Origin: Aureobasidium sp. EXF-3400
Lineage: Eukaryota; Ascomycota; Dothideomycetes; Dothideales; Saccotheciaceae
Assembly (NCBI GenBank): GCA_024195585.1
Contig: SWBL01000158.1
Span: 1-64,000 of the forward strand
Direction of reading: 5' to 3'
Length of the DNA stretch: 64,000 nt
Made by a program: the position numbers and the translations under genes. The stretch's first letter is position 1; each line of letters opens with the position of its first letter. The notes beneath the pieces were generated by a model. That model was not told the DNA's origin. It searched no databases and saw only the letters and a list, made by a program, of their open reading frames with translations. Of this stretch, positions 24,601 through 36,300 are shown piece after piece.

Positions 24601-25394
24601 TCGAGAACAGGGAGGGAACGAGTGGACTGTGACATGTCTATTGAGGGCGCGGGTGCTTTGTCTGAATCGATTTGTGTAAGTATCTGAGATGCGATGCCTG
24701 TACGGACACCATGCAAGTTCAGTTGTTTCTTGAGGTCGGCTTTTGCACGGTCTGGGGCGTTACTACAGACTAGGCGTTAGACAAGCGGGCGTGTTGCGAT
24801 GAGAGCAACTTACCGGAAAAGATCAACCAAAGCACCCTTTGCCGAATCGCGAACTGCGCCGTCGTGATCTTCGAGGTTTGCAACCATCAACGGCACGAAG
24901 CTCTTGAAGGGCAATGCTTCTTCGCGATTCATGCGCACAACCCAGTGCATGGCGGTATCCTTCGCTCGCACGTTTGCGCCAGGGATGACCTCGTCGCGGA
25001 TGATGTTCTCGACGTCTTGAGGGCAGAAGTGCCAGGCATCGGCAAAGGCCTGCGAGGCAGCATTGCGGTGGTTCTCGCGAAGGTCGCCTAGTCTTTCCTG
25101 CAAGGCGACAAAGAGTTTGGGGGCGTGTTGGACAATGGCGGAGCCATCGGGGTCCTGGATCTTCAGGCGCTTAATGAGATGACCCAGCGTAGTGAATGCA
25201 GCGGTGGCGAGGGTGCTCGAGGCCTGCTGAGTCAAGGCGACACGCAGACATTCGAAGATGACGGGTTGGGCGGTGTCGGGGACGCGGTGGTGCTTGATGT
25301 CAGACTTGAGATTGTTCAGCTGCGTGAGCTTTGCATCTGAGGCGGCCGACGAGCGTTTGAGCGTCGTCAACAGTGTCTGGGCCTGCTGGTCCAT
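21654..25394 (-). CDS. stu1: CLASP family microtubule-binding protein Stu1
   Basis: Two exons (25394-24814 and 24762-21654) with one 51-nt intron encode 1229 residues, in the usual range for fungal CLASP. Helical repeats of a TOG domain occupy about residues 1-230 (HLIKRLKIQDPDGSAIVQHAPKL, DSAKGALVDLF). The intron join gives RNAPDRAKADLKKQL, a typical segment of the family. A second TOG (CLASP_N) domain follows at about 280-500 (WGNRDKSVTKMRRLLKGN, SNGCYLVQELARALGPALDP, CQDKNVQPRTFASGWLRTIL). The middle is a long Ser/Pro/Thr/Ala-rich stretch with repeated SHLPTSP units that would bind microtubules, and the C-terminus is again helical. CLASP stabilises microtubule plus ends and is needed for spindle assembly and kinetochore capture. 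The start at 25394 begins a TOG helix directly. Confidence 0.93.
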
Positions 25395-25890
25395 GGCGGT
25401 GCAAGGCCAAAGTCGCAACGGGAATCGAGCGTCAAAGGTTGGGAGTCGAGGTCGGTTGGCGCAAGTTCTTGTCGCATACAAGATGAAAGCGCTTCACAAC
25501 GACGGCTCGGGCGTCGCTGTTGTTTGTCTCCCCGCTTCGATAAACAACGCGGATAACTCGAACCTTGTATCCGTCTCTCGTCCTTCTCCCTTTGCTTTAG
25601 CCGCCGGACGCCCACTGCACCAGCCTACGCTACCTGTTTATCTTTGCAGAGTCTTGATTACTGCTGCCTATTGCTCTACCTCGAATCTGCTCATGTCTCT
25701 GTAAACGGATTCGCTCGCTGCTTCGCTCTTTGGAGACCTTTCCACATGACGCAACTTTTTGGTCGGCGTCTGTTGGCTTATCGCCCTTATCGCTCGCCGA
25801 GCTTTTCATTCTCACCACCCTCTGGAGATGCATTCATACCAACATCCTTCATACAACTATCTACTTATATACACACACAGCCACCATCAT
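25395..25890. other. Intergenic: STU1 upstream region and dehydrogenase 3' flank
   Basis: No gene. The sequence is rich in pyrimidine tracts on the plus strand and should hold the STU1 promoter. Confidence 0.55.
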
Positions 25891-27460
25891 CTACGTGAAT
25901 ATAATTCCACCATCTACAACCTGGCATTGTCCTGTTATGTAATTACTGTCTGGGCCGGCCAGGAAAGACACGAGTTTGGCAACATCCTCGGGGACCGAGA
26001 CACGACCCAGCGCAATCAACTCATCAGTGTACTTCTTGATCGTTTCTCCCTTCTTGATGATCTGGCCCAGGTCGTTTCCGCGCTTCTTGCCCAGTTCCTC
26101 ATCGATGAGGTCCCACATGGCTGTTCCAACGATGCCTGGTGCATAAGAATTGACGGTAATGTGGTGCTCGGCCATCTCCATCGCATACGCTTGTGTCAGT
26201 CCTCTGACTGCCCACTTGGATGCCGAGTAGTGTGAGAGGAGAGCAAAAGGCTTGAATGCGACAATCGATGCTGCAGCTAGCAGCTTACAGGGTGCCTCGG
26301 CGGTAGCATTGCCCTGCGAGATGATCTGTCGAGCTGCAGCGCTGTAGCAGTTCTGTACACCGAAGACGTTGATCCTGAACATGCGTTCAAAATCCTCGGT
26401 CGTAAGATCTAGCAATGGCTTGACTTGAGCGATTCCAGCATTGGCAATCCTGCAACCGATTTGTCAGTAACTTATCCAGGTTTATGCATTTCGCAATGCT
26501 ATCGTTCTACGAGTAGAAAAAGAAGCGAGTAGAGTGCATTGCATGAGGTGTTCGGCGCCTCGAAAAAGTTCGAGGCTACGATACAATTTTCAAGAACCCT
26601 ATCGTAGCACCACAACCAGCAAAAGATAGCTCTCCCGGACAGGCTTGAACTGTCAACCTCTCGATAGCTGATTTGCCGAAGCAAATCTAACAGTCGAACG
26701 CGCTAGCCAATTGCGCCACGGAAGATGTGAAAGCTGGGCTTTCTGTGACTGTTGGATGCCGGATTTGCCGATCTGGGGTCAATATGAAATTTGCCGACTC
26801 CTGGCTGAGACGCTCAGTTTCGCAAAAGCTGCATCTCTTGCACATATGCACCAGGACAGGTGCTTCGATCTTGTCGAATGTCCAGATTGCGCTTGGCGAG
26901 ACTAGACAGTTTCGAGGACTCGTTCATGTAAGGACATCAGAGGCTTGTCCACCTTTCGAGAAATCCTGGCTCTTTCACGACCTTCGAGTGGCATTGCAGG
27001 GATGAAAAAAAAAACAAGGAGAAATGAACCATCACCCGACTTACATTGCATTCAATGGACCAAGCTCTTTTACGCTCTTCTGTATGACAGATTCGACTTG
27101 GGAGAGATCCGAGACATCGCCAACAGCACCGACGGCGTTGACGCCTGCTGACTTGACTTGATTGACAACATCATCAATGCCTTGCTTGTTGGCTTCGACG
27201 TCGTTGATGCATAAATCGTAACCATCTTGGGCCAGACGTAGAGCAATTGCCTTTCCGCTGTCGCTAGCATCAGCATTGAACATCAGAAGGGACAGCGTGA
27301 TGGTCAATTACATTCCACGACTCGCACCAGTGACAATGGCTGTTCTCTTGTCTTCTCGCTGCAAAGTACTCGCGAAAGTCCTAGTCTGCGACAGGTTGTA
27401 GGCGACCCTGGCCGAAGCGGCAGCCTGCTTGATAGCTCTGGTATTGAGTCTTGCTACCAT
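25891..27460 (-). CDS. Mitochondrially targeted SDR, acetoin/2,3-butanediol dehydrogenase-like
   Basis: Three exons (27460-27312, 27263-27045, 26449-25891) encode 308 residues. Intron 1 is 48 nt. Intron 2 is 595 nt and contains a tRNA gene on the same strand. The joins restore VTGASRGIDSGKAIALRL (NAD(P) binding, about 43-58) and LNAMIANAGIAQVKPLLDL, where the NAG motif is rebuilt only by removing the long intron. Catalytic residues are Ser about 184, Tyr about 197 in YSASK and Lys about 201. The C-terminal PEDVAKLVSFLAG..YITGQCQVVDGG is standard. The nearest functional group by motif is diacetyl/acetoin and butanediol dehydrogenases, but substrate is inferred. The first 39 residues (MVARLNTRAIKQAAASARVAYNL...TRTFAS) are basic, lack acids and look like a mitochondrial presequence. 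Confidence 0.87.
26621..26624 (-). terminator. RNA polymerase III terminator after tRNA-Asn
   Basis: A run of four T on the tRNA strand follows the 3' end by five nucleotides, still within the host intron, so Pol III transcription should stop before exon 3. Confidence 0.7.
26630..26725 (-). tRNA. tRNA-Asn(GTT) with a 22-nt intron
   Basis: The 96-nt gene folds as a full cloverleaf. The acceptor stem is TCTTCCG with CGGGAGA, with discriminator G. The D arm has GCGC/GCGC around AATTGGCTA, the anticodon stem is TTCGA/TCGAG and the T arm is GACAG-TTCAAGC-CTGTC. The loop reads CTGTTA-A once a 22-nt intron (26687-26666) after position 37 is removed, giving anticodon GTT. The body GTGGCGCAATTGGCTAGCGCG matches eukaryotic tRNA-Asn. 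Internal A and B boxes are intact. The gene lies entirely inside intron 2 of the dehydrogenase, in the same orientation. Confidence 0.95.
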
Positions 27461-28024
27461 ACTGAATAAGTTTAGAGGGAACGACGAGGAGAGGAGGGGC
27501 GGTTGACAGGTATGATGCAGAAGTAGTCTGAGGTTTGAGAGCTGGTATACGAAAAGACAAAGACAGGAGAACAAGAGCAGAGCGAGTGTCAGACAAATAG
27601 GTTCACGGAGAGCTGGATGGATGACAGCTGAACAACCCCTCCCCTAGAAGCATTCGAGGATTGACAGGGCTCATGGACGGAATTGATCCTTTTCGGGATA
27701 CTGGACTGGTAAAGGCGGAGGATGTCAAATGCATGCCCCGCAGCTTGGCTGCTATGTTGGAGGACATGCGGAACTGCGGCAGGAAGACGATGATCCGGTT
27801 TCGTCAGAGCTCGTGGTATGTTTGTCCGAAGGACGAGAGTGACGAGCGAGAGAGAAGACTCATGCGGGGTAGCACCTGTGTGGTTGGCTAAGGAGCATCG
27901 AGAGGGAGAAAGGAGAAGGTAAAGCGAGCCCTCAGATTAGATAAGGGATTTCGGGCTATCAACAAAGCGCTTGCAGGTCGCGTTTGTTTGTGTCAGTGAC
28001 AATTGTTGCATTCAAGACGCAAAA
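27461..28024. other. Divergent promoter region between the SDR and ASK1
   Basis: A 564-nt region between two divergent starts. No further gene is seen; the short frames inside carry no motif. Confidence 0.6.
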
Positions 28025-29283
28025 ATGTCAGGCATTGGAACAGCGGCGAGCAGTCGCAATTTGAGTCTGACAGAAGAGCTCGAAAGGCTCGAGCAGTCGA
28101 TTACCTTGACGCTGCAAGGCATGTTAATGTCGTGGTGCGACAGACCGGGCCAAGGTTGACTGGATGAACAGAAATCGACCACAACTTCAGCAAGGCGCAT
28201 CGCATCGTGACATCAAGCATTCTACCCGTTGTAGATCAATACGCCCAGCACTCTCGCGATGTCTGGGAAGGCTCTCGCTTCTGGAAGCAGTTCTTCGAGG
28301 CATCAGCCAATGTTTCCTTATCAGGATACCAGGAAGGCGCATTAGAAGAAGACGCGAGCCACAACGACACGACTGCCCAAGACACAAGCTACGACGAGCT
28401 ATCTGCCGACGACGTTGCTGAGAGGACCATTACGCCCACCGGTCAAGACTACGGCCACGACTACACCCAAGACGATGAGACGTCCATCATCGACTCTCCT
28501 TCCAACACGACCGGTGTCCACAGCACTCCACAGATCAGGACCAAGACCAAGCACTTTGCTTCTCCCTCGCCAGCCAAGCCATCGTCGGCCCAAATCAACA
28601 CGCCGATGCGCGACGATTCCAACCTGCATTCATCGTCTCCATTCGAGCCCCCGTCGGCCTACCAGCCCTCGACTGCCCAGCGCCAACAGAACCCCGATCC
28701 TCTGATGCACCGTATCATGGACCGCAACTTCCGTATCCAGGCCACTCCACACACTGCTCGCAAACAAGCCCGTCCCGCCACGACCGACACCCCTGCAACT
28801 CAGACTCAGACTCAGACACGTACCCGCAACTTGTTTGCTGACAGCAGTCCCATGAGCAGTCCCGAGATGGCTGCTCCTCAACTTCGCTCCGATTTGTTTT
28901 CTCCGCAAAAGTCTCCGAGAAAGGCCCTCCAAGCTCCACACACTCCCGGTATCTCCGTCCAGACTCCCGGCCGTGATCTTATGACGAGCACTGGCCGCGC
29001 CCTGTTCACCGACACCAAAGACAGAACCACCCGCACCCTCTGGGACCAAGAATCTGACAGCGACGATGACTTTAGTATCAGTCCTCCAAAGACCATGCAG
29101 TTTCATGTCCCTCAATCTCGCCTCATGCAGACCCCGGCTCGAGAGGCGAGTAGGATCATTGTTGACGACTTGTTGGCCACTGCTGGCGCTGATCGTACTG
29201 AGTCTATTGAAGGTGACAGTGTCCCAGATATCAGCCCTAGTTTAGTCAGGCGCAAGTGGGATGATGACGATGACACGTTCTAG
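28025..29283 (+). CDS. ask1: DASH complex subunit Ask1
   Basis: Two exons (28025-28118 and 28172-29283) encode 401 residues. The N-terminal 65 residues are the conserved family core: LSLTEELERLEQSITLTLQEIDHNFSKAHRIVTSSILPVVDQY. The intron falls inside this core after LTLQ and begins with GC (AAG|GCATGT) and ends in CAG, a GC-AG intron; no GT donor in the area restores the frame. The rest is long, Ser/Thr/Pro-rich and disordered, with many S/T-P sites (MSSPEM, SPQKSPRK) suited to Cdk1 phosphorylation, and ends DISPSLVRRKWDDDDDTF. Ask1 is part of the ring-forming DASH/Dam1 complex that couples kinetochores to microtubule ends. It lies two genes away from STU1, another spindle protein. Confidence 0.93.
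28800..28823. repeat. Six-base microsatellite (CTCAGA) within ASK1
   Basis: The run of CTCAGA-like units encodes alternating Thr-Gln residues in the disordered part of Ask1. Confidence 0.6.
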
Positions 29284-29461
29284 ATGCCAGTGTTGGAGAC
29301 ACGCTTTGATGCAATATTTGTCTTCACATAACAAACTTCTGCTTGATACTACTATCAGCCCAAACCACCTGACTAGTTAACATAGTCGCTATCCCAATAA
29401 ACCTCCGTCCAATACGCCATGCAAACATGATCTCATCAAATAATACATTCTGTTCTCTCAA

Positions 29462-32221
29462 TTAGAAGAAGAGCAACTCATCATCGCGCCAGCCATTGTT
29501 TAGCAACGCGGCATGGCAACTTTTCTCAAGTGCTTCAGGTCCACAAATCAGCACCATTGCTTGCTCGGTCGGGTCAAGCTTGAGTGCTTCTTTAGTAGCA
29601 TGCTCAGCAAGGAGTGGTGCAGCGATACGTCCTCTCAGACCATCCCAGTGGTCAGGAGCTTGTGTGAGCGTGTACAGGAGCTTTGCCTTGTGTTCGTTGT
29701 CCTTGGCATAGCTGTCAAGCTCGTTCTTGCACAAAATGTCTTCGACAAGGCGGTTGCCGTCGAGCAACGTACACTTGGTCTTGTCGTCAGCATCCTGCAT
29801 GACTGCACGGAATACCTGGTAGATTGGCGTGACTCCTGACCCGCCGCAAATCATGACGAATTGCGAGATGCGTCGCTCAACACCGTTGATGGCACAAAGA
29901 CCTTGGCTCAGATACTGAAACTTGCCAATCGGTCCTTTAAAGTCGACGAAGTGTCCGATGGGCAGAGATTCCAGAGCTTGCGACATCTTTCCTCCCTCTT
30001 GTTGGCCATTCTTGAAATACACTTTGATCAATATGTCAACAAAGCCCTTTTCGGTTGTTTCAGAGATTGGTGTGTAAGAACGGATGATGGCCTCGCGTGT
30101 GACCGGATCGCGTAAACGTATCATGAGGTGCTGACCAGTGGGGAGGCCAAGTGTCTGATCCTCGGTTTCAAGCTTGAATCTGAAGACGCGACTGTCCCAG
30201 GACACCGTGGTCTTTGATTGCAAGATAGCCCGTTTCCATGTTCGCGGATGCAAGAAAATTTCCGAGGGCGTCGCGTTTTCGTCTGGCTGTACTTCCTCGC
30301 CGCTCAACGCTCGCTTGCCCTCCTCATCTAGCGTACCAATGTGATATGTTGGCATCATGGCTTTGGCGGTCTCACTGTGAATGCCCATGAATTCGTCAGT
30401 GCTGTCCAGTCCAGCTGCTGAAATAATGCTTTGGGCGCCTCCGGGGTGACCTTCCATAAATGCTGTGCCATCGTAAACTTCACCATTCACAACGAACCAT
30501 GGTTCTTTTTCGGTGTCGTGTTTGCGTAAGTCGTCAATAGTAATCTTCTTGTCGATTCCGTCCTTGGTCATCTTGACATCTGCCGCGGCTTCTGTGACAG
30601 GTTCTGGGGCTTCTGAGCCACCAAGCTGCTCACCCCAGTAGCCATTGGCGAGGTTGCCTCCTAGCGTCTTTACTCGTTCCATCCAACCGCCAGGCATCAG
30701 AGCGGGTTGTGTGGGGTGCTCGAAGCGCAGATAGTCGTTCTCTCGGTGGATGGCAATGCGATACCAGGGATTGTTCATCATACCAAGAACACTCCAGTAC
30801 ATGTCGCGAGGCTGAACGTTCATGCTCTCATCCATGGCTCGGCACATGATGTCTTTTGCGTCTTTCAAGTCGTCAACCGAGATGTCGATATTCCAGAATG
30901 CCCAGGAGAAACAGCTTTCTCTCCATTCCATGTCCAATCTTCCACCATATAGATCGACAGGACCTGCTTCCCGATATCTGTCTTCGGCATAGTCGACGTT
31001 GGCAAGACGCCAGCTCTTGCCTTTATCCAGTGTGACCTCGACACGAGTGATTCGTCGACCACCACCACCGTAAGCGTATCCCTTGACTCGGTAGTTCTGT
31101 GGCGCACCGACGATACACAGTTGCTCTTCGTGGACCGGGTGTGCCATTGCGGAGTTTGTCGACAAGTCGTAGATGGCATATCTCTCGTCCATCCACCAGT
31201 TCTTATCATTCGCAGATTCCTCCGGCGAGACGGTTGTTGGTAGGACTCGGTTGTCGTAGATGTGGTACCAGTTGTCACTTGGCTTGTCGGTAATGATGAG
31301 CTTCTTGAGCCACTTGACACTGCGACCTCCAATCTGACCAGGGATGATGGCTCGTAGAGGCTTGCCGTGATCTGGTGTCAACATTTCGCCGTTCATCTTG
31401 TAGGCCAGCATCATGCCCCTGTTAGGATCCATCGCCCAGTTGAGCTTGACTGAGGTGCCATAATATCCGTTGGGCTAGGTTGATCAGTACGACTATTGAT
31501 TGAGGGGCGATAGTTTCAGCTTACCAGTTTGTCGGCACCTTCCATGCACACGTATCTCGCTCCTCTTTTCAATCCAGTCTTTTTCAAGATCTCGTGCATC
31601 ATGACACCAGTCCACAACGCATTAGAAACACCAGCAGCACCCCACGAGAAACCCTTGGTCTTACGAACAACGTTTTGCTCTTTTCGTCTGTTACCAGCAC
31701 AGACTAGTGTCACAGGACATGTGACTTGATCGTATTCTCGTACAAGGTCCTTGAACTTGATTGTGATGGGCTTCTCGACAAGTCTAGCACTCTTTAGTGT
31801 TGCATTCTTCAGAAGGTGAGACTAGTCCTTACCCTTCAACTGTAAACTCCCAGTCTGGGATTTCCTCATCGTGGACTTGAGGCACTGGGCCATGGTTTCT
31901 TACGTAGAACAGTTCCGGACTGGTCAACCAACCTTCATCGTACAGAGCCGTGAGAGGAGCTTCAGAATTGAATGGATGTGCTCCCGTCAGTCGAATTAGT
32001 CTAGAGTCTCGTGGTAGCCATCCATCGGGCGTTTTATGATCCAACGGATTGATTTCGGTGGGCGGACGTGATGGTGGAGGTAGAGCGAAATCTGTCGCTG
32101 CTACCTTGCTGGTGGACCTTTCTGTATCACTCAAATCCGAGTCCGGTGGTGTAGGAGGAAAGTCTGCAGATACTCGTCGCAGATGCACGCGTTCCTCTTC
32201 AGTCGCTTGGACAGTGGCCAT
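29462..32221 (-). CDS. niaD: Nitrate reductase [NADPH]
   Basis: Three exons (32221-31833, 31783-31525, 31474-29462) encode 886 residues. Introns are 49 and 50 nt. The enzyme reduces nitrate to nitrite in the cytosol. In order it has the molybdopterin domain with the Mo-ligand Cys near residue 157 (VCAGNRRKEQN), the dimerisation domain, a cytochrome b5 domain with HPGG near 557-560, an FAD domain with RSYTPIS near 681, and an NAD(P) domain with CGGSGVTPIYQV near 757, ending in CGPEAL and LLFF. All cofactor motifs are intact, so the enzyme should be active. The in-frame ATG at 32284 could add 21 residues; 32221 is preferred because the extra part is not family-like. It is divergent from niiA across about 1.17 kb. 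Confidence 0.96.
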
Positions 32222-33387
32222 TCTGACAATCTGATTTTGCAAGAGTGCTGTTATTTTTTGTGGAACACTCAAGGGGACGGACAAGAGAAAGTGAGGAGAA
32301 TATGGTAGGTATGAATCGGAGTCTGTTTTGGCTTTGATTGTGCAACGAGAACGATCTACGAGATCGAATCAAAGCGAGATACTCCGGAGAAAGGCTGACC
32401 ACGAGAAATGCCTACATTCTGAACGCCAAGCTAGGTCAAAGGCTTCACATTCGTCATATCGGCATGTCTAGACATGCTCTGGGCGGAGAAGCAGAATAGG
32501 AGCCTCATTAAATTACGATAGACAAGTCACCGCGGAATTGGGGCAATGGCGCATTGTTGCGACCCGGTTCAGTGGAGATACCGCTGTCAGCATCTTTTGT
32601 GGGATGTGGAGTGGTTGAGAATGGTCAGAGATAAGGTCGTCTCTTTCCGGAATAGCGTTGAGAGCGAGAGCCAACATGCTGTCCAGTCCGATGCACCCGT
32701 TTTCGAGATGGGAGTCTACATGACGGTCCTGTACAAGCAATTGCTTCTCCCGTGTCCAGATATGAGCCTTCAAAGAGACAGTTAAAGGACCAATCGTCCT
32801 CCATCAGCTTATCAGCGGTATGTAGTTGAGCAAGTGAAGTCGAAAAAAGACTCTACGCTTAAAGGCGACTTGTTTAATCGGCCTGCTGTGATTGGCTGGC
32901 TAAAATCTTGTCAGGGTTCTTTGCTTCTGGCAGCGAACATCCCACCGATCCCTTTATCGTGCTTATCAGTGCTGTGCGGCTCCACGTTCAAGCACCCGTT
33001 CCCACCCTAGACGATCTCTTCCGAGGAGAAAGATGCTGGTGTCGCTGCGCAAATGCATTCTGTTTGGTAATGCGGAGGTGTCTGTATGGCCATGTCCCGC
33101 AAATGCTGACCATGGTGTTGCTTCTCCGGCCGCGGCAGATGTTTATGCCATGGCATTTGCTGGGCTTGCATGCGCCTCCGTTGGTGGGGAAGTTGATACC
33201 ATGTTGATAGATAACTCAATGTGGCAAGGCAAGTCCATAAACATCCTGGTTTCCCTTCTTTACCTTTAGATCTTCTATCTTGTGATACATTTTGTTTTTA
33301 ACATACCCAATCCTTCGCCAGCGTCTGCTGTGCTTATACTATTAATATCCTATTTGTGTCGGTTGCTTCCAGCATACCATTCTCAAC
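32222..33387. promoter_or_regulatory. niaD-niiA bidirectional promoter with a cluster of GATA sites
   Basis: In filamentous fungi this intergenic region binds the GATA factor AreA (nitrogen derepression) and the pathway-specific activator NirA. Matches to HGATAR are seen at 32516-32521, 32629-32635, 32808-32815 (reverse), 32954-32959 (reverse), 32962-32969 (reverse), 33205-33214 (two overlapping) and 33275-33280 (reverse). The pairs near 32960 and 33209 are closely spaced, as in known AreA targets. Partial NirA-like matches (one mismatch to CTCCGHGG) are CACCGCGG at 32528-32535 and CTCCGTTG near 33176. An inverted CCAAT box lies at 32891-32895. Function is inferred from these patterns and gene context. 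Confidence 0.72.
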
Positions 33388-36300
33388 ATGAGTAACAGCG
33401 AGTGGAACGATGCCGAGGCGAATCTTCTCCCTGAGAAGGTCGAGAAGCTGGAACAGAATGGCGAGCTGCCCAAAGATACCAAGAGACAGCGAATTGTGGT
33501 GGTAGGACTCGGCATGGTTGGTGTTGCATTCATGTAAGTGTTGGGTATTGGGCCTTTGAAGCTAGGGAGCTCTAAACTGACATTTCCATTACAGAGAGAA
33601 ACTCATGAAATACGATGTGAAACGACGAGAATATGATATCATCGTTATCGGAGAAGAAGCACATCTTGCATACAACAGAGTTGGCTTGACCAGCTTTTTC
33701 CAACACCGAGAAGTCGAGAACCTTTACCTCAACCCAAAAGAATGGTATTCATCAATGCCTGAGGGCTCATTGAACTACCATCTCAACACCAAAGTCACAT
33801 CAATCAATTCGGCGGAAAAGAAGGTTGAAACATCACAAGGAACGACAGTGCCATACGACATTCTGGTTCTCGCAACCGGCTCCGATGCAGTACTACCCCG
33901 ACACACCCCTGGACACGATGCGAAGGGTGTATTCGTATACCGTACGATTGAAGACTTGGAGAAGCTCATCTCATACTCGGCCACGAAGACCGGATCTGTT
34001 GGTGCTGTGGTCGGAGGTGGTCTGCTCGGCCTTGAAGCCGCCAAAGCCATGATGGATCTTGAAGAGTTCAGCAAAGTCAAGCTCATCGAGAGGAATCGAT
34101 GGGTGTTGAGCAGACAACTCGACGGAGACGCCGGTGGTATGGTCGTCGAGCAAGTTCGAGATCTGGGCTTGGATGTACTTCTCAGCAAAAGAGTCGGAAA
34201 GATCAACGTCGACAGCGATAACAGCGTCACTGGTGTGACTTTCGAGGATGGCGAGCAAATGGACTGCACGTGTATCTGCTTCGCCATCGGAATCAAGGCT
34301 CGCGATGAGCTCGCTCGTGCGGCTGGCATCAAATGTGCAGACAGAGGTGGCGGTATCGTCATCAACAACGATCTCTCGACCTCTACACCGGACATCTATG
34401 CCATTGGAGAATGTGCCAGCTGGGAAAGCCAAACATTTGGTCTTATTGCGCCCGGTGTCGAGATGGCCGACGTTCTTGCCTTCAACCTCACACAAGCCAA
34501 GGCTCACGCTTACCGACAATTCAAGCGACCGGATTTGAGCACCAAGCTGAAGTTGCTTGGAGTCGAAGTTGCCAGTTTCGGTGACTTCTTCGCTGACCGA
34601 GATGGCCCGCAATCGCTCCCTGTCAGACGTGGTGCTGGAAAGAAGGAAGGCACCACCGACCAGAAGGACCAAGTCAAGAAGCTCACCGACGGCCCCGCCC
34701 CACCTCCAGTCAAAGCTCTCACCTACAAAGATCCATTCACCCAAGTTTACAAGAAGTACCTCTTCACGACAGATGGAAAGTACCTGCTTGGTGGTATGAT
34801 GATTGGAGACACCAAGGACTATGTCAAGTTAGTTCCTATGGTTAAAAACCAGAAGCCTCTCGAGGTCTCTCCCAGCGAATTCATCATTGGTGCTAGCAAG
34901 GGCGACGACGATGCCGACGATCTTGCCGATGACACTCAAATTTGCTCATGCCACAACGTTTTGAAGGGAGACGTTACCAGAGCCGTCAAAGATGGGACCT
35001 GCAAGACTATCGGCGATGTCAAGGCATGCACCAAGGCAGGTTCTGGTTGTGGTGGCTGTATGCCCCTCGTTCAGACCATCTTCAACAAGACCATGGCTTC
35101 CATGGGCAATGAAGTCAAGAACCACCTGTGCCCACACTTCGACTACTCGCGTGCCGATCTCTTCAACATCATCTACGTCAAACAACTGAAGACTTTCGAA
35201 GAGATCATGAAGCATTGCGGAAAGGATCCCGAGTCATCGGGCTGCGAAGGTTGCAAGCCAACTATTGGAAACATCACTGCCTCACTCTTCAACAAGCACA
35301 TTCTCGAGAAGGACATTCGTGGTCTCCAAGATACCAACGATCGTTTCTTGGCCAATATCCAGCGCAACGGCACATTCTCTGTTGTCCCTCGTGTTTCTGG
35401 AGGTGAGATCACCGCTGACAAACTCATCATCATCGGTACCGTCGCCAAAAAGTTCAACTTGTACTGCAAAATCACTGGTGGTCAACGCATAGACATGTTT
35501 GGTGCTCGCAAACAGGACCTTCCACTGATCTGGCAGGAGCTGATCGATGGCGGCATGGAATCAGGACACGCCTACGCCAAGTCATTGCGCACTGTCAAGT
35601 CCTGTGTTGGAACGACATGGTGCCGCTTCGGTATCGGTGACTCTGTCGGTATGGCTGTGCGTCTCGAAGAGCGCTACAAGTCCATTCGTGGACCTCACAA
35701 GATCAAGGGTGGTGTCAGTGGTTGTGTGCGTGAGTGCGCAGAAGCACAGAACAAAGACTTTGGTCTCATCGCCACCGAGAAGGGCTTCAACATCTTTGTT
35801 GGTGGCAACGGTGGTGCAAAGCCTAGACACAGCGAGCTTTTGGCCAAGGACGTGCCTCCAGATGATGTTATCCCCATCCTCGACCGCTACCTTTCGTTCT
35901 ACATCCGCACTGCCGATAAGCTACAAAGAACAGCTCGTTGGATCGAGAACCTTCCTGGAGGTATCAAGTATCTGCAGGAAGTCATCCTTGAGGATAAGCT
36001 TGGTATCTGCGCGGATCTCGAACAGCAGATGGAACAGCTCGTGGGTTCGTTCTTCTGCGAATGGACAGAAGTCCTTAAGTCGCCTGATCGTATGAAGGAA
36101 TTCAACCAGTTCGCCAACACCGATGAAGGAGTACAGACCGTCGAGGATGTACAGGAACGTGACCAACACCGCCCTACATACTGGCCCAAGGATTCCATCA
36201 CAACCGATTTCCGCGGTACAAAGTGGACCGATCTAGCGTGGCAACCTCTGGCAAAATCCGACCAGTTCCAAGATACTGCAACAGGCAGCTCGTTGGCTGT

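Noticed and set aside
26499..26684. 61-codon ORF overlapping the tRNA
   Set aside because: It reads through the tRNA gene and ends in the SDR intron; an accidental frame.
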